Notes under the pieces: model-generated
Database searches by the model: none
Seen by the model: the letters and a program-made list of their open reading frames with translations, nothing else
Told to the model about the DNA's origin: nothing
Part shown: positions 36,653 to 46,239 of the stretch, in pieces
How positions within the stretch are numbered: position 1 is the first letter of the stretch
Layout of the letters: every line of letters starts with the position of its first letter
From: Pseudomonas sp. LFM046
Lineage (GTDB): Bacteria; Pseudomonadota; Gammaproteobacteria; Pseudomonadales; Pseudomonadaceae
Length of the DNA stretch: 64,000 nt
Reading direction: 5' to 3'
NCBI RefSeq assembly: GCF_000949385.2
Contig: NZ_JYKO02000001.1
Location: forward strand, 3,026,648-3,090,647
Program-made: the position numbers and the translations under genes

Positions 36653-36688
36653 TATCCGCTTTTTGCAGACCGTTATCCGTTTTTTGCA
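36653..36688 (-). promoter_or_regulatory. Tandem BenR/XylS-type boxes of the benA promoter
   Basis: On the minus strand, TGCA-N6-GGATA occurs twice (36688-36674 and 36667-36653) with the repeats 21 bp apart, the same layout as the XylS sites of the TOL Pm promoter. They end 64 bases before the benA start. Confidence 0.85.
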
Positions 36689-36731
36689 GGGTGGTGAAAG
36701 CTGTAACAGATCACTGGAGGCGGAGAACCGT

Positions 36732-36830
36732 TGTAGGGGCGAATTCATTCGCCACGGGCGGCGCAGTTGCCCCCTGCAATCCCCCCAGGGCACACCTGCG
36801 GTCTGCTTGGCGAATGAGTTCGCCCCTACA
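36732..36830. repeat. REP-like palindromic repeat, family A (long form)
   Basis: Arms TGTAGGGGCGAATTCATTCG and CGAATGAGTTCGCCCCTACA. It separates the benA promoter from the end of benR. Confidence 0.85.
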
Positions 36831-36863
36831 GAAAGGCATTCGCCCTGGGGATGGACGCCCCGA

Positions 36864-37823
36864 TCAGAGCCCCCGCCGCTTCAACGTGTCGGAAGGCAAC
36901 TCACCAAACAGGCTCTTGTAGCTCTCGGAGAACCGCCCCAGGTGCAGGAAGCCGTAATCCAGGGCCATCTCGGTGACGTTGCGCACGTTGCAGCTCGGGT
37001 CGGCCAGGCAGGCGCGGATACGCTCCAGCTTCTTCTGGCGGATGTAGTGCTTGGGCGTGGTGCCCAGGTGGCGCTCGAACAGCGCATAGAGGGAACGCAG
37101 GCTCATGCTGGCCTGGCGGGCCAGGAATTCGCTGCTGATGTCCTGCTTCAGGTTGTGCTCGATGTAGGCCAGGATGCGGTCGAAGGACGCCTCCTGGCAG
37201 CCCAGGCTCTCGCGGCTGACGTTGGTCTTCATCAGGCTGAGCATCTTGCTCGCGACGATCTGGGCGTAATGCTCCTGCACCCGCAGCAGCGGATCGCTGG
37301 CCTCGGCTTCCTGGCAGACCATGGCCAGCAGGTTGACGAAGCCTTCCAGTTCATCGAGCCGGTAGTTGTTCTGCATGAAGCGCACGCCGGAGCTGGGGCG
37401 GTGCCAACGCTGCTCGTCGCAGATGGCTTCCAGCAATGTGGTCGGCATTTTCAGGATGAACTTCTCGCAGTCATCCGAGTAGGTCAGGTCGACCGGGTCG
37501 TCGGGGTTGATCAGCAGCAGTTCGCCGGGGGCGAGGTAATGCTCCTGCTTGTGGCCACGCCACAGGCAATGGCCGCTGAGGAGAATCTGCAGGTGGTAGA
37601 TGGTTTCCAGTGCCGGCGAGGTGACACGCACGGCGCCGCCGTAGCTGATGCGGCAAAGGTCGAGGTTGGCGAACTTGCGGTGGTTGAGGCTGGCCTGGGG
37701 ATGGCCGGCGGCGGGCAGGCGAATGCAGTGTGACCCGACATGCTGATTCACATATCCGGACACGGCATAGGGGTCTGCACGTTCAAACACCCTACTGCGT
37801 TCACTCAGCAGACGACTATCCAT
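36864..37823 (-). CDS. benR: AraC/XylS-family activator BenR
   Basis: A 319-residue XylS homologue. The C-terminal 100 residues hold the double helix-turn-helix (FLARQASMSLRSLYALFERHLG and NVTEMALDYGFLHLGRFSESY). The N-terminal part binds benzoate in the family. Located directly upstream of benA, whose promoter shows two matching boxes. The ATG at 37823 is preferred over the adjoining TTG. An AACAACGACAA stretch before the start resembles a Crc site with one mismatch. Confidence 0.93.
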   Translation of the reverse strand: MDSRLLSERSRVFERADPYAVSGYVNQHVGSHCIRLPAAGHPQASLNHRKFANLDLCRISYGGAVRVTSPALETIYHLQILLSGHCLWRGHKQEHYLAPGELLLINPDDPVDLTYSDDCEKFILKMPTTLLEAICDEQRWHRPSSGVRFMQNNYRLDELEGFVNLLAMVCQEAEASDPLLRVQEHYAQIVASKMLSLMKTNVSRESLGCQEASFDRILAYIEHNLKQDISSEFLARQASMSLRSLYALFERHLGTTPKHYIRQKKLERIRACLADPSCNVRNVTEMALDYGFLHLGRFSESYKSLFGELPSDTLKRRGL

Positions 37824-38082
37824 CAAGCGGCACTCTTGTCGTTGTTATAGGCCTCGGGCGTCATGCCGCAGGGCAAGCGCCCGAGGTCCGGTTACGGGAT
37901 TCTATGTGAGCCTTTTCCTACATGCGTCAGCTGGAGATAAACGGTTACGAATCAGCATGATCGGCTGCGCCTCGGAATAACTGCGTTGAGACGTGCTTCG
38001 GACTTGTCATTTACAGGTCGTAAACTCCGCGCCCTCAGCCCTTCTCGCCTTGTCCTTCTCTAGCTCGCTCGATCATGGGACT
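37824..38082. other. Intergenic region between pcaK end and benR start
   Basis: 259 bases, carrying the benR promoter. No gene, hairpin terminator or repeat recognised. Confidence 0.4.
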
Positions 38083-39432
38083 TCATGTCGCGTCGGCGTG
38101 GCTGACCAGTCCCTTGATGATCACCGCTGTCGTGGCGATGGCGGCGGGCACCACCAGCGCCGTCAGCACTTGTTCGAAATTCCAGCCCAGGCCCAACAGG
38201 GTCGCGCCAATCCAGGCTCCGAGGATGGCGCCGAATCGACCGATGCCGAGCATCCAGGACACGCCGGTGGCACGGCCCTGGGTCGGGTAGAAACGCGCTG
38301 CCAGGGACGGCATGGCCGATTGCGCGCCGTTGACGCACATACCCGCGGCCAGCACCAGCGTAGCCAGCAGGGTCGTCGCGCCCAGGCTCTGGCCCACGCA
38401 GTAGGCGAAGAATCCGGCCATCAGGTAGAAGACACCGATCACCTTGTGCGGATTGAAACGGTCCATGGCCCAGCCCACGCCCACGGCGCTGAGCACGCCA
38501 CCGAGCTGGAACAGCGCGCCGATGAACGCGGCCTGTTCCATGCTCGCCCCGCTGTCACGCATCAGCGTGGGCAGCCAACTGGTGAGCAGGTACACGATCA
38601 CCAGCCCCATGAAGTAGGTCAGCCAGAGCAGCAGGGTGCCGGCGCTGTAGGTGCCGGAGAAGATCACCTTGAAGACGTTGCGGCTCTGTACGGTCTTCTG
38701 CTCCGGCACGCTGAAGCCGGCAGCCACCGCCACTTCGCCGGGCGCAATGGGCGAAAGGGCCTTGCGCACCTTTTCCGTGCCCTTGTTGCGCACCACCAGG
38801 AAGCGCGCCGATTCCGGCAGCCAGACCAGCAGCACCACCGCCAGAACCAGGGGCAGCACGCCGCCGAGCAGCAGCAGGCTGTGCCAGCCGTAGGCCGGGA
38901 TCATCTTGGCCGAAACGAAACCGCCCGAGGCCATGCCGAGGTTGAAGCCGCAGAACATGCTGGTCACCAGCAGGGACTTGAGGCGCTCCGGGGTGTATTC
39001 GGACAGCAGCGTGGTGGCGTTGGGCATCGCGGCGCCCAGGCCCAGGCCGGTGAGGAAGCGCAGAACGAGCAATTGTTCGAGGTTGGCGCTGAAGGCGGAA
39101 ATCAGGCTGAACACCCCGAACAGGAACACGGCGCTGACCAGCACCACCTTGCGGCCGAAGCGGTCGGCCATCGGGCCGGAGCCCAGGGCGCCGAACACCA
39201 TGCCGATCAGCGCGGCGCTCATCACCGGGCCCAGGCTGGCACGGTCGATACCCCAATCCTGGGTGAGCGCCGGGGCGATGAAGCCCATGGCGGCGGTATC
39301 GAGGCCATCGAGGAAAACGATGAGGAAGCACAGCAGCACAACGCGCCATTGGTAGGCGGACAGCGGCTGTGTGTTGATGAAGGACTGGACATCGAGGGTG
39401 CCCGTGGCGGGCAAGTGGGCTGGGCTGGTCAT
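38083..39432 (-). CDS. pcaK: 4-hydroxybenzoate/protocatechuate transporter PcaK
   Basis: A 449-residue AAHS-family symporter with 12 membrane segments. Motifs include VFLDGLDTAAMGFIAPAL in helix 1 with the essential Asp residues and GPMADRFGRK in the 2-3 loop. The start at 39432 gives LDVQSFINTQPLS, aligned with the P. putida PcaK N-terminus; a second ATG at 39561 would add 43 residues not typical of the family. PcaR boxes are at 39632-39664. Confidence 0.9.
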   Translation of the reverse strand: MTSPAHLPATGTLDVQSFINTQPLSAYQWRVVLLCFLIVFLDGLDTAAMGFIAPALTQDWGIDRASLGPVMSAALIGMVFGALGSGPMADRFGRKVVLVSAVFLFGVFSLISAFSANLEQLLVLRFLTGLGLGAAMPNATTLLSEYTPERLKSLLVTSMFCGFNLGMASGGFVSAKMIPAYGWHSLLLLGGVLPLVLAVVLLVWLPESARFLVVRNKGTEKVRKALSPIAPGEVAVAAGFSVPEQKTVQSRNVFKVIFSGTYSAGTLLLWLTYFMGLVIVYLLTSWLPTLMRDSGASMEQAAFIGALFQLGGVLSAVGVGWAMDRFNPHKVIGVFYLMAGFFAYCVGQSLGATTLLATLVLAAGMCVNGAQSAMPSLAARFYPTQGRATGVSWMLGIGRFGAILGAWIGATLLGLGWNFEQVLTALVVPAAIATTAVIIKGLVSHADAT

Positions 39433-39631
39433 GCAAGAATTCCTGCTTTGGCCCTCCTCCGCATGCGGGCCGTTCTCTGCGGCCTCTGACGGGGAAGACT
39501 CGGACGGGACAGGAATGAGGGCGTGTCCGGTGCTTCTGGCGTCACCGAAACGGACTCTCATTGTTGTTATTGGCCGCGCCGGCTGGTGGCAAGGCTGTGC
39601 AGACCTTACGAAGAGTCGACAGGCGGTTCAA

Positions 39632-39664
39632 TTCGATAATCGGCAAAGCGTTCGATAGTCGAAC
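39632..39664. promoter_or_regulatory. PcaR boxes upstream of pcaK
   Basis: TTCGATAATCGGC (39632-39644) and the perfect inverted repeat GTTCGA-TAG-TCGAAC (39650-39664), 6 bases apart. Their place, about 200 bases before the ATG, implies a leader that would contain the Crc-type motif. Confidence 0.7.
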
Positions 39665-39704
39665 GATGTTTGGGCGTGCGGTGCGCTGCCGGAGGCTGGG
39701 CTCC

Positions 39705-39799
39705 TGTAGGGGCGAATTCATTCGCCAAGCAGGCCGAAGGTCTGCCCTGGGCCTGAAGGGGCCGCTTCGCAGCCCTTGGCGATTGAAGTCGCCCCTACA
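39705..39799. repeat. REP-like palindromic repeat, family A (long form)
   Basis: Arms TGTAGGGGCGAATTCATTCG and CGATTGAAGTCGCCCCTACA, just past the pcaR stop. Confidence 0.85.
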
Positions 39800-39821
39800 A
39801 CAGCTGATTTCGCCGCAGCGC

Positions 39822-40664
39822 TCAATGGAACAACCGCGTACTCAGCTCCTTGCTCGCCTCCAGCAGCGCCGGCAGGAAGCGGGTTTCCAGCTCCTGGCGG
39901 CTGACCCGGCCGACGTGGGTGCCGACGTTCAGCGCGGCCAGCACCTGGCCGGCGGAATCGCGCACCGGCACGGCCACCGAGCGCAGGCCCATTTCCAGTT
40001 CCTGGTCGATGATCACCCAGCCCTGGCGGCGGATCTCATCGATGCTGGCCCGCAGCCCGTCGGGGGTATGCACAGTGCGGCTGGTCTTCACCTGCAGGTC
40101 GGCATGCTCCAGGTAGTCGTCCAGGGCGGCGTCATCCAGCGCCGCCAGGAGGATGCGACCCATGGAGGTGCAATAAGCCGGCAGGCGGCTGCCCACGCTG
40201 AGGTCCACCGAGATCAGCCGGTTGGGCGTGGCCGAACGGGCGATGTAGAGGATTTCGTCGCCTTCCAGGGTCGCCATGGAGCAGGCCTCGTGGAGCTGGT
40301 CGCTCAGGCGGTCGAGGATCGGCTGGGCGGTGACTGCCAGCGGCGTCGAGGACAGGTAGGCGTGACCCAGTGTCAGCACTTTCGGCAGCAGCGAATAGGT
40401 ACGTCCGTCGGTGGTGACATAGCCGAGTTTCATCAGGGTGTGCAGGCAGCGGCGCACGGCGGCGCGTGGAATCTCGGTGCGGTGGCTGATCTGGGCGATG
40501 GTCAGGTGGCGCTTGCGCTCCTGGAACGCATGAATGACCGCCAGGCCCCGGGCCAGGGAGGTCATGAAGTTGGGGTCACCGGTAAAGGCTTCGATGCGCT
40601 TGGCCGGCGAGGCAATGATCGGAGGGGCCATGGGCGCCAACGGGGCACGTAGTTCTTCGGTCAT
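39822..40664 (-). CDS. pcaR: IclR-family regulator PcaR
   Basis: A 280-residue IclR protein closely matching P. putida PcaR: IEAFTGDPNFMTSLARGL, then RKRHLTIAQISHRTEIPRAAVRRCLHTL (helix-turn-helix, about 50-80) and an effector domain with STPLAVTAQPILDRLS and RSATPNRLISVDLSVGSRLP (partly quoted). It responds to 3-oxoadipate and activates pca genes. The ATG at 40664 is the only reasonable start. A perfect 12-bp inverted repeat at 40706-40733 suggests autoregulation. Confidence 0.93.
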   Translation of the reverse strand: MTEELRAPLAPMAPPIIASPAKRIEAFTGDPNFMTSLARGLAVIHAFQERKRHLTIAQISHRTEIPRAAVRRCLHTLMKLGYVTTDGRTYSLLPKVLTLGHAYLSSTPLAVTAQPILDRLSDQLHEACSMATLEGDEILYIARSATPNRLISVDLSVGSRLPAYCTSMGRILLAALDDAALDDYLEHADLQVKTSRTVHTPDGLRASIDEIRRQGWVIIDQELEMGLRSVAVPVRDSAGQVLAALNVGTHVGRVSRQELETRFLPALLEASKELSTRLFH

Positions 40665-40705
40665 TCTTGTTGTCCTTGGGGGATCGCAGTCACGGCAAAT
40701 GCGGC

Positions 40706-40733
40706 CGATTATCGAACCAAAGTTCGATAATCG
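40706..40733. promoter_or_regulatory. PcaR operator, perfect 12-bp inverted repeat
   Basis: CGATTATCGAAC-CAAA-GTTCGATAATCG, 42 bases before the pcaR start. Each arm is itself a PcaR-type box. Confidence 0.8.
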
Positions 40734-40884
40734 CAATTGACCCTGATATCCCCGGGTCTTACTTTTGCCCCCGCCATGCGGCGCCCCGGTCTGATCAGGT
40801 GCCTCGGCGCCCGGCAACGGCTTCGCTCAAGAGGCGCAGCCGGAATCCCCCCACCGAGGCAAACGCCACCACCCCGGCGAGCCA

Positions 40885-40912
40885 TGTGGGGGCGAATTCA
40901 TTCGCCCCCACA
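40885..40912. repeat. Family A repeat, short 28-bp hairpin
   Basis: TGTGGGGGCGAA and TTCGCCCCCACA arms, 18 bases past the nitroreductase stop; it may serve as a transcription brake. Confidence 0.85.
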
Positions 40913-40930
40913 ACTCCCGGTGCCCGCTCC

Positions 40931-41563
40931 TTAGAGCAGCTTGCACGCCTCAGCGAACTCCAGGCGCGGTCCGCGCGGGTGTACCTTGGCCGGGTCGCCA
41001 TAACCCAGGTTGCAGAGGAAGTTGGACTTCACGTGGCTGTCCGGGAAGTGCTCCAGCTGGAAGGCATCGGCCTGCCCGTCGGCTGGGAAGAACTCATGGT
41101 CCACCATGGCGTTGTCGAAGCCGGACATGGGTCCGCAGTCCAGCCCCACCGCCCTGGCCGCCAGCATGAAATAGGCGCCCTGCAGTGAGCTGTTGCGCCG
41201 CGCGGTGATGCCCGCCAGCTCGGGGGTATCGGCGAACCAGGCGCGGGCGTCGGTATGGGGGAAGAGCTTGGGCAGCTGTTCGTAGAACTTCGTGTCGTAG
41301 GCGATGATCGCGGTGACCGGCGCCGCCATGGTCTTGTCCACATTGCCCGGCGCCAGCGCAGGCAGGAGCCGTCGCTTGGCCTCCTCCGTACGCAGGAAAA
41401 GGATGCGCGCCGGACAGCAGTTGGCGCTGGTGGGCCCCCACTTCATCAACTCATAGAGCTGGCGCAGGGTGTCGTCGCTGACCGCTTTCTCCAGCCAGGC
41501 ACTGTGGGTACGTGCTTGCCGGAAAAGCAGGTCCATGCCTTCCTCGCTCAATCGCTTGCTCAT
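40931..41563 (-). CDS. Nitroreductase-family protein (RutE/malonic semialdehyde reductase-like)
   Basis: A 210-residue flavin-dependent nitroreductase fold. RutE-like features: [70 protein letters not shown] and [11 protein letters not shown] (each partly quoted). Members reduce malonic semialdehyde or related compounds with FMN and NAD(P)H. GGAGGAGG stands before the ATG at 41563, so I reject the longer frame. No rut genes are near, so the physiological role is open. Confidence 0.82.
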   Translation of the reverse strand: MSKRLSEEGMDLLFRQARTHSAWLEKAVSDDTLRQLYELMKWGPTSANCCPARILFLRTEEAKRRLLPALAPGNVDKTMAAPVTAIIAYDTKFYEQLPKLFPHTDARAWFADTPELAGITARRNSSLQGAYFMLAARAVGLDCGPMSGFDNAMVDHEFFPADGQADAFQLEHFPDSHVKSNFLCNLGYGDPAKVHPRGPRLEFAEACKLL

Positions 41564-41633
41564 CGTCGCCTCCTCCTCACGGTCGTGCGGATGTCCCTTA
41601 GAGGATAGCCAGCACGACACGCGTGCCGAGGTA

Positions 41634-42563
41634 CTAGACGAGCAGCCCGAGGAAGCTGCTGATCGTGACGAAGGCCAGTACGGTGCAGACCACCAGTGCC
41701 GCGGCACAGCGGCCTTCGAGCCCGAAGCGTTGGCCCAGGATGGGGTAGATGCTCATCATCGGCGCACAGGCGAAGAGCACGCCGGCCACACGCAGGACAG
41801 GGTCCACCGGCGGCAGCAATTGAAAGCTCAGCCATACCGCCAATGGATGCAGCAGCAACTTACCGATGCTGAGCTGCGCAACGTCCTTCACCAGCCCGCC
41901 AGCCTTGAGGCCGTAGAGGCTGGCACCTATGACGAAGAGCGCCACCGGCGCCGAAGCCGAGGCCAGCATCTCCACTACCCTGGCCGGTACAGCCGGCAGG
42001 CGAACCCCGAGCAGGGCCAGTGCGAGGCCTATGCTGATGGCGATGATTATCGGGTTGCGCAACAGGCGCATGAAGGTGTCCAGCAAGGCCGCGCGCAGGC
42101 TTCCTCCGTTCTGCCGGCCCAGTTCGGCAATCGCCAGGGCCAGGGGAATCATCAGCAGGTTCTCCACCAGCATCCCAAGGGCAAGGGCCACCGCGGCCGG
42201 CGCTCCCAGCACCATGGCGACGATGGGATAGCCGATGAAACCGCTGTTGGAAACCGACATGCCCAGGCCGCTCAGCGCGCTGCCGGTGACGCTGTCCTTG
42301 CGTATCCACCGGGAGAACAGAAAGCCGCCCCAGAACACCGCCTGGGAGCCGATCCCGTAGGCCAGCAGGTAGGTGGCGTCGAACACCTGGTCCAGGGGCT
42401 TTTCCAACAGGGCGCGAATTACCAGCGCCGGAAGGGCGAAGGTAATGACGAACTTGCCGAGGCCCAGAACCTGCTCGGGGTTGACCAGCCGCCCACGGGC
42501 GGACAGATAGCCAATACCGATCAGGATGAAGATAGGCGCGGTAATTCCAAGTATTTCGAGCAT
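41634..42563 (-). CDS. AEC-family (auxin efflux carrier) permease
   Basis: A 309-residue membrane protein with about ten segments in two halves, AEC family. The start [18 protein letters not shown] and the mid-protein [15 protein letters not shown] are typical. Bacterial members carry malonate or other dicarboxylates. It lies 17 bases past the ZapE-like start on the same strand order and 70 bases before the nitroreductase; an operon with the latter, perhaps for malonate semialdehyde-type compounds, is speculative. Confidence 0.82.
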   Translation of the reverse strand: MLEILGITAPIFILIGIGYLSARGRLVNPEQVLGLGKFVITFALPALVIRALLEKPLDQVFDATYLLAYGIGSQAVFWGGFLFSRWIRKDSVTGSALSGLGMSVSNSGFIGYPIVAMVLGAPAAVALALGMLVENLLMIPLALAIAELGRQNGGSLRAALLDTFMRLLRNPIIIAISIGLALALLGVRLPAVPARVVEMLASASAPVALFVIGASLYGLKAGGLVKDVAQLSIGKLLLHPLAVWLSFQLLPPVDPVLRVAGVLFACAPMMSIYPILGQRFGLEGRCAAALVVCTVLAFVTISSFLGLLV

Positions 42564-42580
42564 TCAGGACTCTTCAGCAA

Positions 42581-43678
42581 TCAGTTCCCACCGCCCGGCT
42601 GCATCGGCTTCAACTGCTGTAACCGACTGCGGGTGCGGGAAAAATCCATGTGGGGTTTGCCTCGGCAGAGGTCGTCGAGGCACGCCTCGCTGGCCAGCAG
42701 CAGACGGGTTCCGGCGTCGTAGGCGATGTCGATCAGGTTGACGAAGCGTTGCTGCACGTCGATGGCTTCCTCCCCCAGGCAGGGCACGCCGCTGATGGCC
42801 AGGTGACGGAAGCGCTGGCAGAGCCAGAGGAAGTCGGCGCTGGAATGGGGGCGCCGGCATAGCTCGTCGAAATCCAGCCAGGCGCGATTCTCTTCGCTCG
42901 CCCTCAAGCGCAACGGGTGGTGATTGACCACAACGTCAATGTCCCGCTCCACGGCGGCGGTCAGGGCCAGTTGGCGCTCGATCCAGCCCTCGGCAAAGCC
43001 CGACAGTGGCCAGCAATAGCAGCCCCAGGCCTCCAGCTCACCGCGCCGCTGGCGGTAGTCCTCGCCGCCATCCAGGTTCATCACCTCGAAGCGTCTTTCG
43101 AGCAACGCGATGGCGGGCTTGAAGCGTTCCCGGTACAGCGGGTTGGGGCATAGCCCCTCGGGTGGGTAGTTGGAGGTGCAGACCAGGCCGACGCCCTCCT
43201 CCACCAGCACCCTGAGCAGGCGACCGAGGAGCACGGCGTCACCGATGTCGTGGACGTGGAACTCATCGAAGCAGAGCAGCTTCGTTTCCACCGCCAGGGC
43301 TTTCGCGGCGAGGGCCAGCGGATCGGGCTGGCCCGCGAAGCCGCGCATCCGCGCCTGCAGTTCCTGGAGAAAGGCATGGAAATGCACACGGCGCTTCCCG
43401 TTCAGCGGTGCGGCGGCGAAGAAGGCATCCATGACGAAGCTCTTGCCGCGCCCTACCCCGCCCCAGAGGTAGAGGCCGGCGGGTGGACGACGCAGCCAGC
43501 CTTTCTTCCCGGCCAGAAGCGACTCCAGCCATTGCCCGAGACGGACAATGGCGGTGCGTTGCGCGCTGTCGGCCCGGTAGCCCCGGGCGTCCAGCAGCGC
43601 GTCGAAGTGCCGTTCGATGCGCTGGCCGACGGGTTCGGCCAGTTCATCAAGAGCGGGTTCGCGTTCCCTAGAAGTCAA
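42581..43678 (-). CDS. ZapE/AFG1-family ATPase
   Basis: A 365-residue P-loop ATPase of the AFG1/ZapE family. Walker A GGVGRGKS is near residue 75, Walker B LLCFDEFHVHDIGDA near 140, and TSNYPPEGL with the sensor Asn near 165. ZapE acts in cell division under stress in E. coli. The start appears to be TTG at 43678, overlapping the pcaG end by 11 bases; no better upstream or nearby ATG/GTG exists and the length fits the family. Its place behind pcaHG is unusual for zapE, so it may be a second copy. Confidence 0.85.
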   Translation of the reverse strand: MTSREREPALDELAEPVGQRIERHFDALLDARGYRADSAQRTAIVRLGQWLESLLAGKKGWLRRPPAGLYLWGGVGRGKSFVMDAFFAAAPLNGKRRVHFHAFLQELQARMRGFAGQPDPLALAAKALAVETKLLCFDEFHVHDIGDAVLLGRLLRVLVEEGVGLVCTSNYPPEGLCPNPLYRERFKPAIALLERRFEVMNLDGGEDYRQRRGELEAWGCYCWPLSGFAEGWIERQLALTAAVERDIDVVVNHHPLRLRASEENRAWLDFDELCRRPHSSADFLWLCQRFRHLAISGVPCLGEEAIDVQQRFVNLIDIAYDAGTRLLLASEACLDDLCRGKPHMDFSRTRSRLQQLKPMQPGGGN

Positions 43679-44273
43679 AGAACACCGTCTCGGCTTCTCC
43701 CTGGATGCGGATGTCGAAGCGGTAGGCCAGCTTGCCGTCCACCTCGCAACGGCGGGCCACCAGGGTCTGGCGGCGTTCCGGTTGCTCGATCAGGTTGAGT
43801 ACCGGATCGGCGGCGTTGGCGGCGGCCTCGTCATCGAAGTAGATGCGGGTCTGCAGGTGGATGTTGATGCCACGGGCAAACAGCGACACGTTGATGTGCG
43901 GCGCCATGGGCACGCCGGCGGCGTTTTTCACCACGCCGGGCTTGATGGTGCGCAGGGTCCACTCGCCGGCGTCGAAGGTGGTGGCGGTACGGCCGAAGCT
44001 GTTGAACGGCTTCTCCAGGTCGAAGGCCGCGTCATACACGCCTTCGTGGTTGGCCTGCCAGAACTCCAGGAAGGAGTCGCGCACCAGGTGGCCGTTGCCG
44101 TCGTAGACGTTGCCCAGCAGCAGGATGTGCTCGCCGGGCGCATCGGCCTTGGCCATCTGGTTCCAGATTTCCTGGTCGCGGGTGGGGTTGCCGGCGGCCG
44201 CCAGGGCCAGACCGATGTGAACGTACGGGCCGGCGGTCTGCGAGGGAGTTTCCGGCAGCAGTTCGATAGGCAT
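43668..44273 (-). CDS. pcaG: Protocatechuate 3,4-dioxygenase, alpha subunit
   Basis: A 201-residue intradiol dioxygenase alpha chain: TPSQTAGPYVHIGLA at the start, then GNVYDGNGHLVRDSFLEFWQAN and HINVSLFARGINIHLQTRIYFDDE (partly quoted). This chain lacks the full iron ligand set and pairs with PcaH. The stop codon lies inside the start region of the ZapE-like gene. 12 bases after pcaH. Confidence 0.96.
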   Translation of the reverse strand: MPIELLPETPSQTAGPYVHIGLALAAAGNPTRDQEIWNQMAKADAPGEHILLLGNVYDGNGHLVRDSFLEFWQANHEGVYDAAFDLEKPFNSFGRTATTFDAGEWTLRTIKPGVVKNAAGVPMAPHINVSLFARGINIHLQTRIYFDDEAAANAADPVLNLIEQPERRQTLVARRCEVDGKLAYRFDIRIQGEAETVFFDF

Positions 44274-44285
44274 GCGGGTATCTCC

Positions 44286-45029
<744 letters not shown>

Positions 45030-45120
45030 TCAGACGGCCCATCGGGATCAGGCAGGAGGCCGTGGGACGCAGTGTCATCCAGGAGAGACCGGCGGAAAAT
45101 TGAAATCATGCCCGCCGTCC

Positions 45121-45136
45121 ATAACCAAATGGTTAT
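45121..45136. promoter_or_regulatory. PcaQ box between pcaQ and pcaH
   Basis: ATAACC-AAAT-GGTTAT, a perfect inverted repeat matching the ATAACC-N4-GGTTAA site defined for PcaQ in Sinorhizobium meliloti. It overlaps the pcaQ stop codon (45133-45135). Confidence 0.8.
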
Positions 45137-46062
45137 GTAAGACGCCCTTCTCGATAGTCCAGGGCCGCTTCCCGCAGGGTCTCCGCCGCCCATTGCGCCG
45201 ACAGGGAGAGCGGCAGGGAGGCATTGCTGCAGATGCCGACCGAGCCGCCGGGCTCCTTGAAGCCCAGATCCAGCTCCACCAGCTCGCCCTTGCTGAGGTC
45301 CAGGCGTACCGCGTCCAGCGGCGCGATCCATACCGCGTCGCCGGCCAGCACGTAGCGCCGGCTGAGCGCCAGGGACAGGGTCTCCAGGCGCTGGCGCGGC
45401 GGGCTGATGCCGCTCTGCACGAAAAAGCCGTCGGCATGCTTGCGGATGGTGGTGCCGGCCAGCGGCAGCACCAGGGGGAAACCGTCCAGGGAGCGGCGGT
45501 CGGCACCCTCCGCCAGCAGCGGATGCCCCGCGCGCACCACCAGGGTCATGGATTCGCTGTACAAGTGCTCGAAGGTCAGACCGTGGATCTCCGGGTTATC
45601 CGTCATCCGCCCAACCACCAGGTCCAGCTCGCCGACGCGCAATTGCGACAGCAGGTAGGCGCCCGGCCCGGTGAGCACGCTGACCACCAGCGATGGATGG
45701 CGCTGATGCAGCCGCCGCACCATTTCCGGCACCAGCAGGCCTTCCACCGTGGACAGCACGCCCAGGCGGACCGTACCGGCGGCGTACTCACCTTCCCGCA
45801 GGCTGTTCACCCCATCCCGCAGCGCCTGCACGCAGGGCCCGGCGTAGCGCATGAAGGCCAGCCCCGCCTCGGTCAGGCTGACGCCGCTCTTGCTGCGTTC
45901 GAACAGGCTGGCGTCGAGGACTTCCTCCAGCTCCTTGAGGGTCTTGGAAATGGCCGGCTGGGTCACCGCCATCTGGTCGGCCGCACGCGCCAGGCTGCCC
46001 TGACGCGCGACTTCGAGAAAGCACAACAGATGGCGGAATTTGATGCGGTTATCGATGTTCAA
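45133..46062 (-). CDS. pcaQ: LysR-family activator PcaQ
   Basis: A 309-residue LysR protein: helix-turn-helix at about 18-50 (GSLARAADQMAVTQPAISKTLKELE) and an effector domain starting near residue 95. PcaQ proteins activate protocatechuate genes with carboxymuconate-type inducers. Same strand as pcaHG and directly upstream, rather than divergent as many LysR genes are; the operator overlaps its own stop codon. Confidence 0.9.
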   Translation of the reverse strand: MNIDNRIKFRHLLCFLEVARQGSLARAADQMAVTQPAISKTLKELEEVLDASLFERSKSGVSLTEAGLAFMRYAGPCVQALRDGVNSLREGEYAAGTVRLGVLSTVEGLLVPEMVRRLHQRHPSLVVSVLTGPGAYLLSQLRVGELDLVVGRMTDNPEIHGLTFEHLYSESMTLVVRAGHPLLAEGADRRSLDGFPLVLPLAGTTIRKHADGFFVQSGISPPRQRLETLSLALSRRYVLAGDAVWIAPLDAVRLDLSKGELVELDLGFKEPGGSVGICSNASLPLSLSAQWAAETLREAALDYREGRLT

Positions 46063-46144
46063 CGGCAGGTCCTGATCACGGCTGGCCTGCGAAGGCTAGC
46101 TCAAGGACGGGGCCTCGAACACCCGGGGAAGAGCTGATTGGAGC

Positions 46145-46230
46145 CGTAGGGTGGATAGCGCTCTTCTATCCACCATCGACGTCCGGTCGAAACCTCGCTG
46201 GTGGAAATGGAAAGCGATTTCCACCCTACG
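46145..46230. repeat. Family E hairpin repeat
   Basis: CGTAGGGTGGATAGCGC at the left and AAGCGATTTCCACCCTACG at the right; lies between rof and pcaQ and may stop rof transcription. Confidence 0.75.
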
Positions 46231-46239
46231 TCGTGCCAC

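Larger units (their letters stand above)
39433..39821. other. pcaK upstream region
   Basis: 389 bases between pcaR and pcaK holding a Crc-type core AACAACAA (minus strand, 39561-39568), two IclR boxes and one long family A repeat. No further gene seen. Confidence 0.5.

Noticed and set aside
39433-39561. Extended pcaK starting at the ATG at 39561
   Set aside because: The added 43 residues are polar and do not resemble PcaK N-termini; 39432 has AGGA at a fair distance and the family start.
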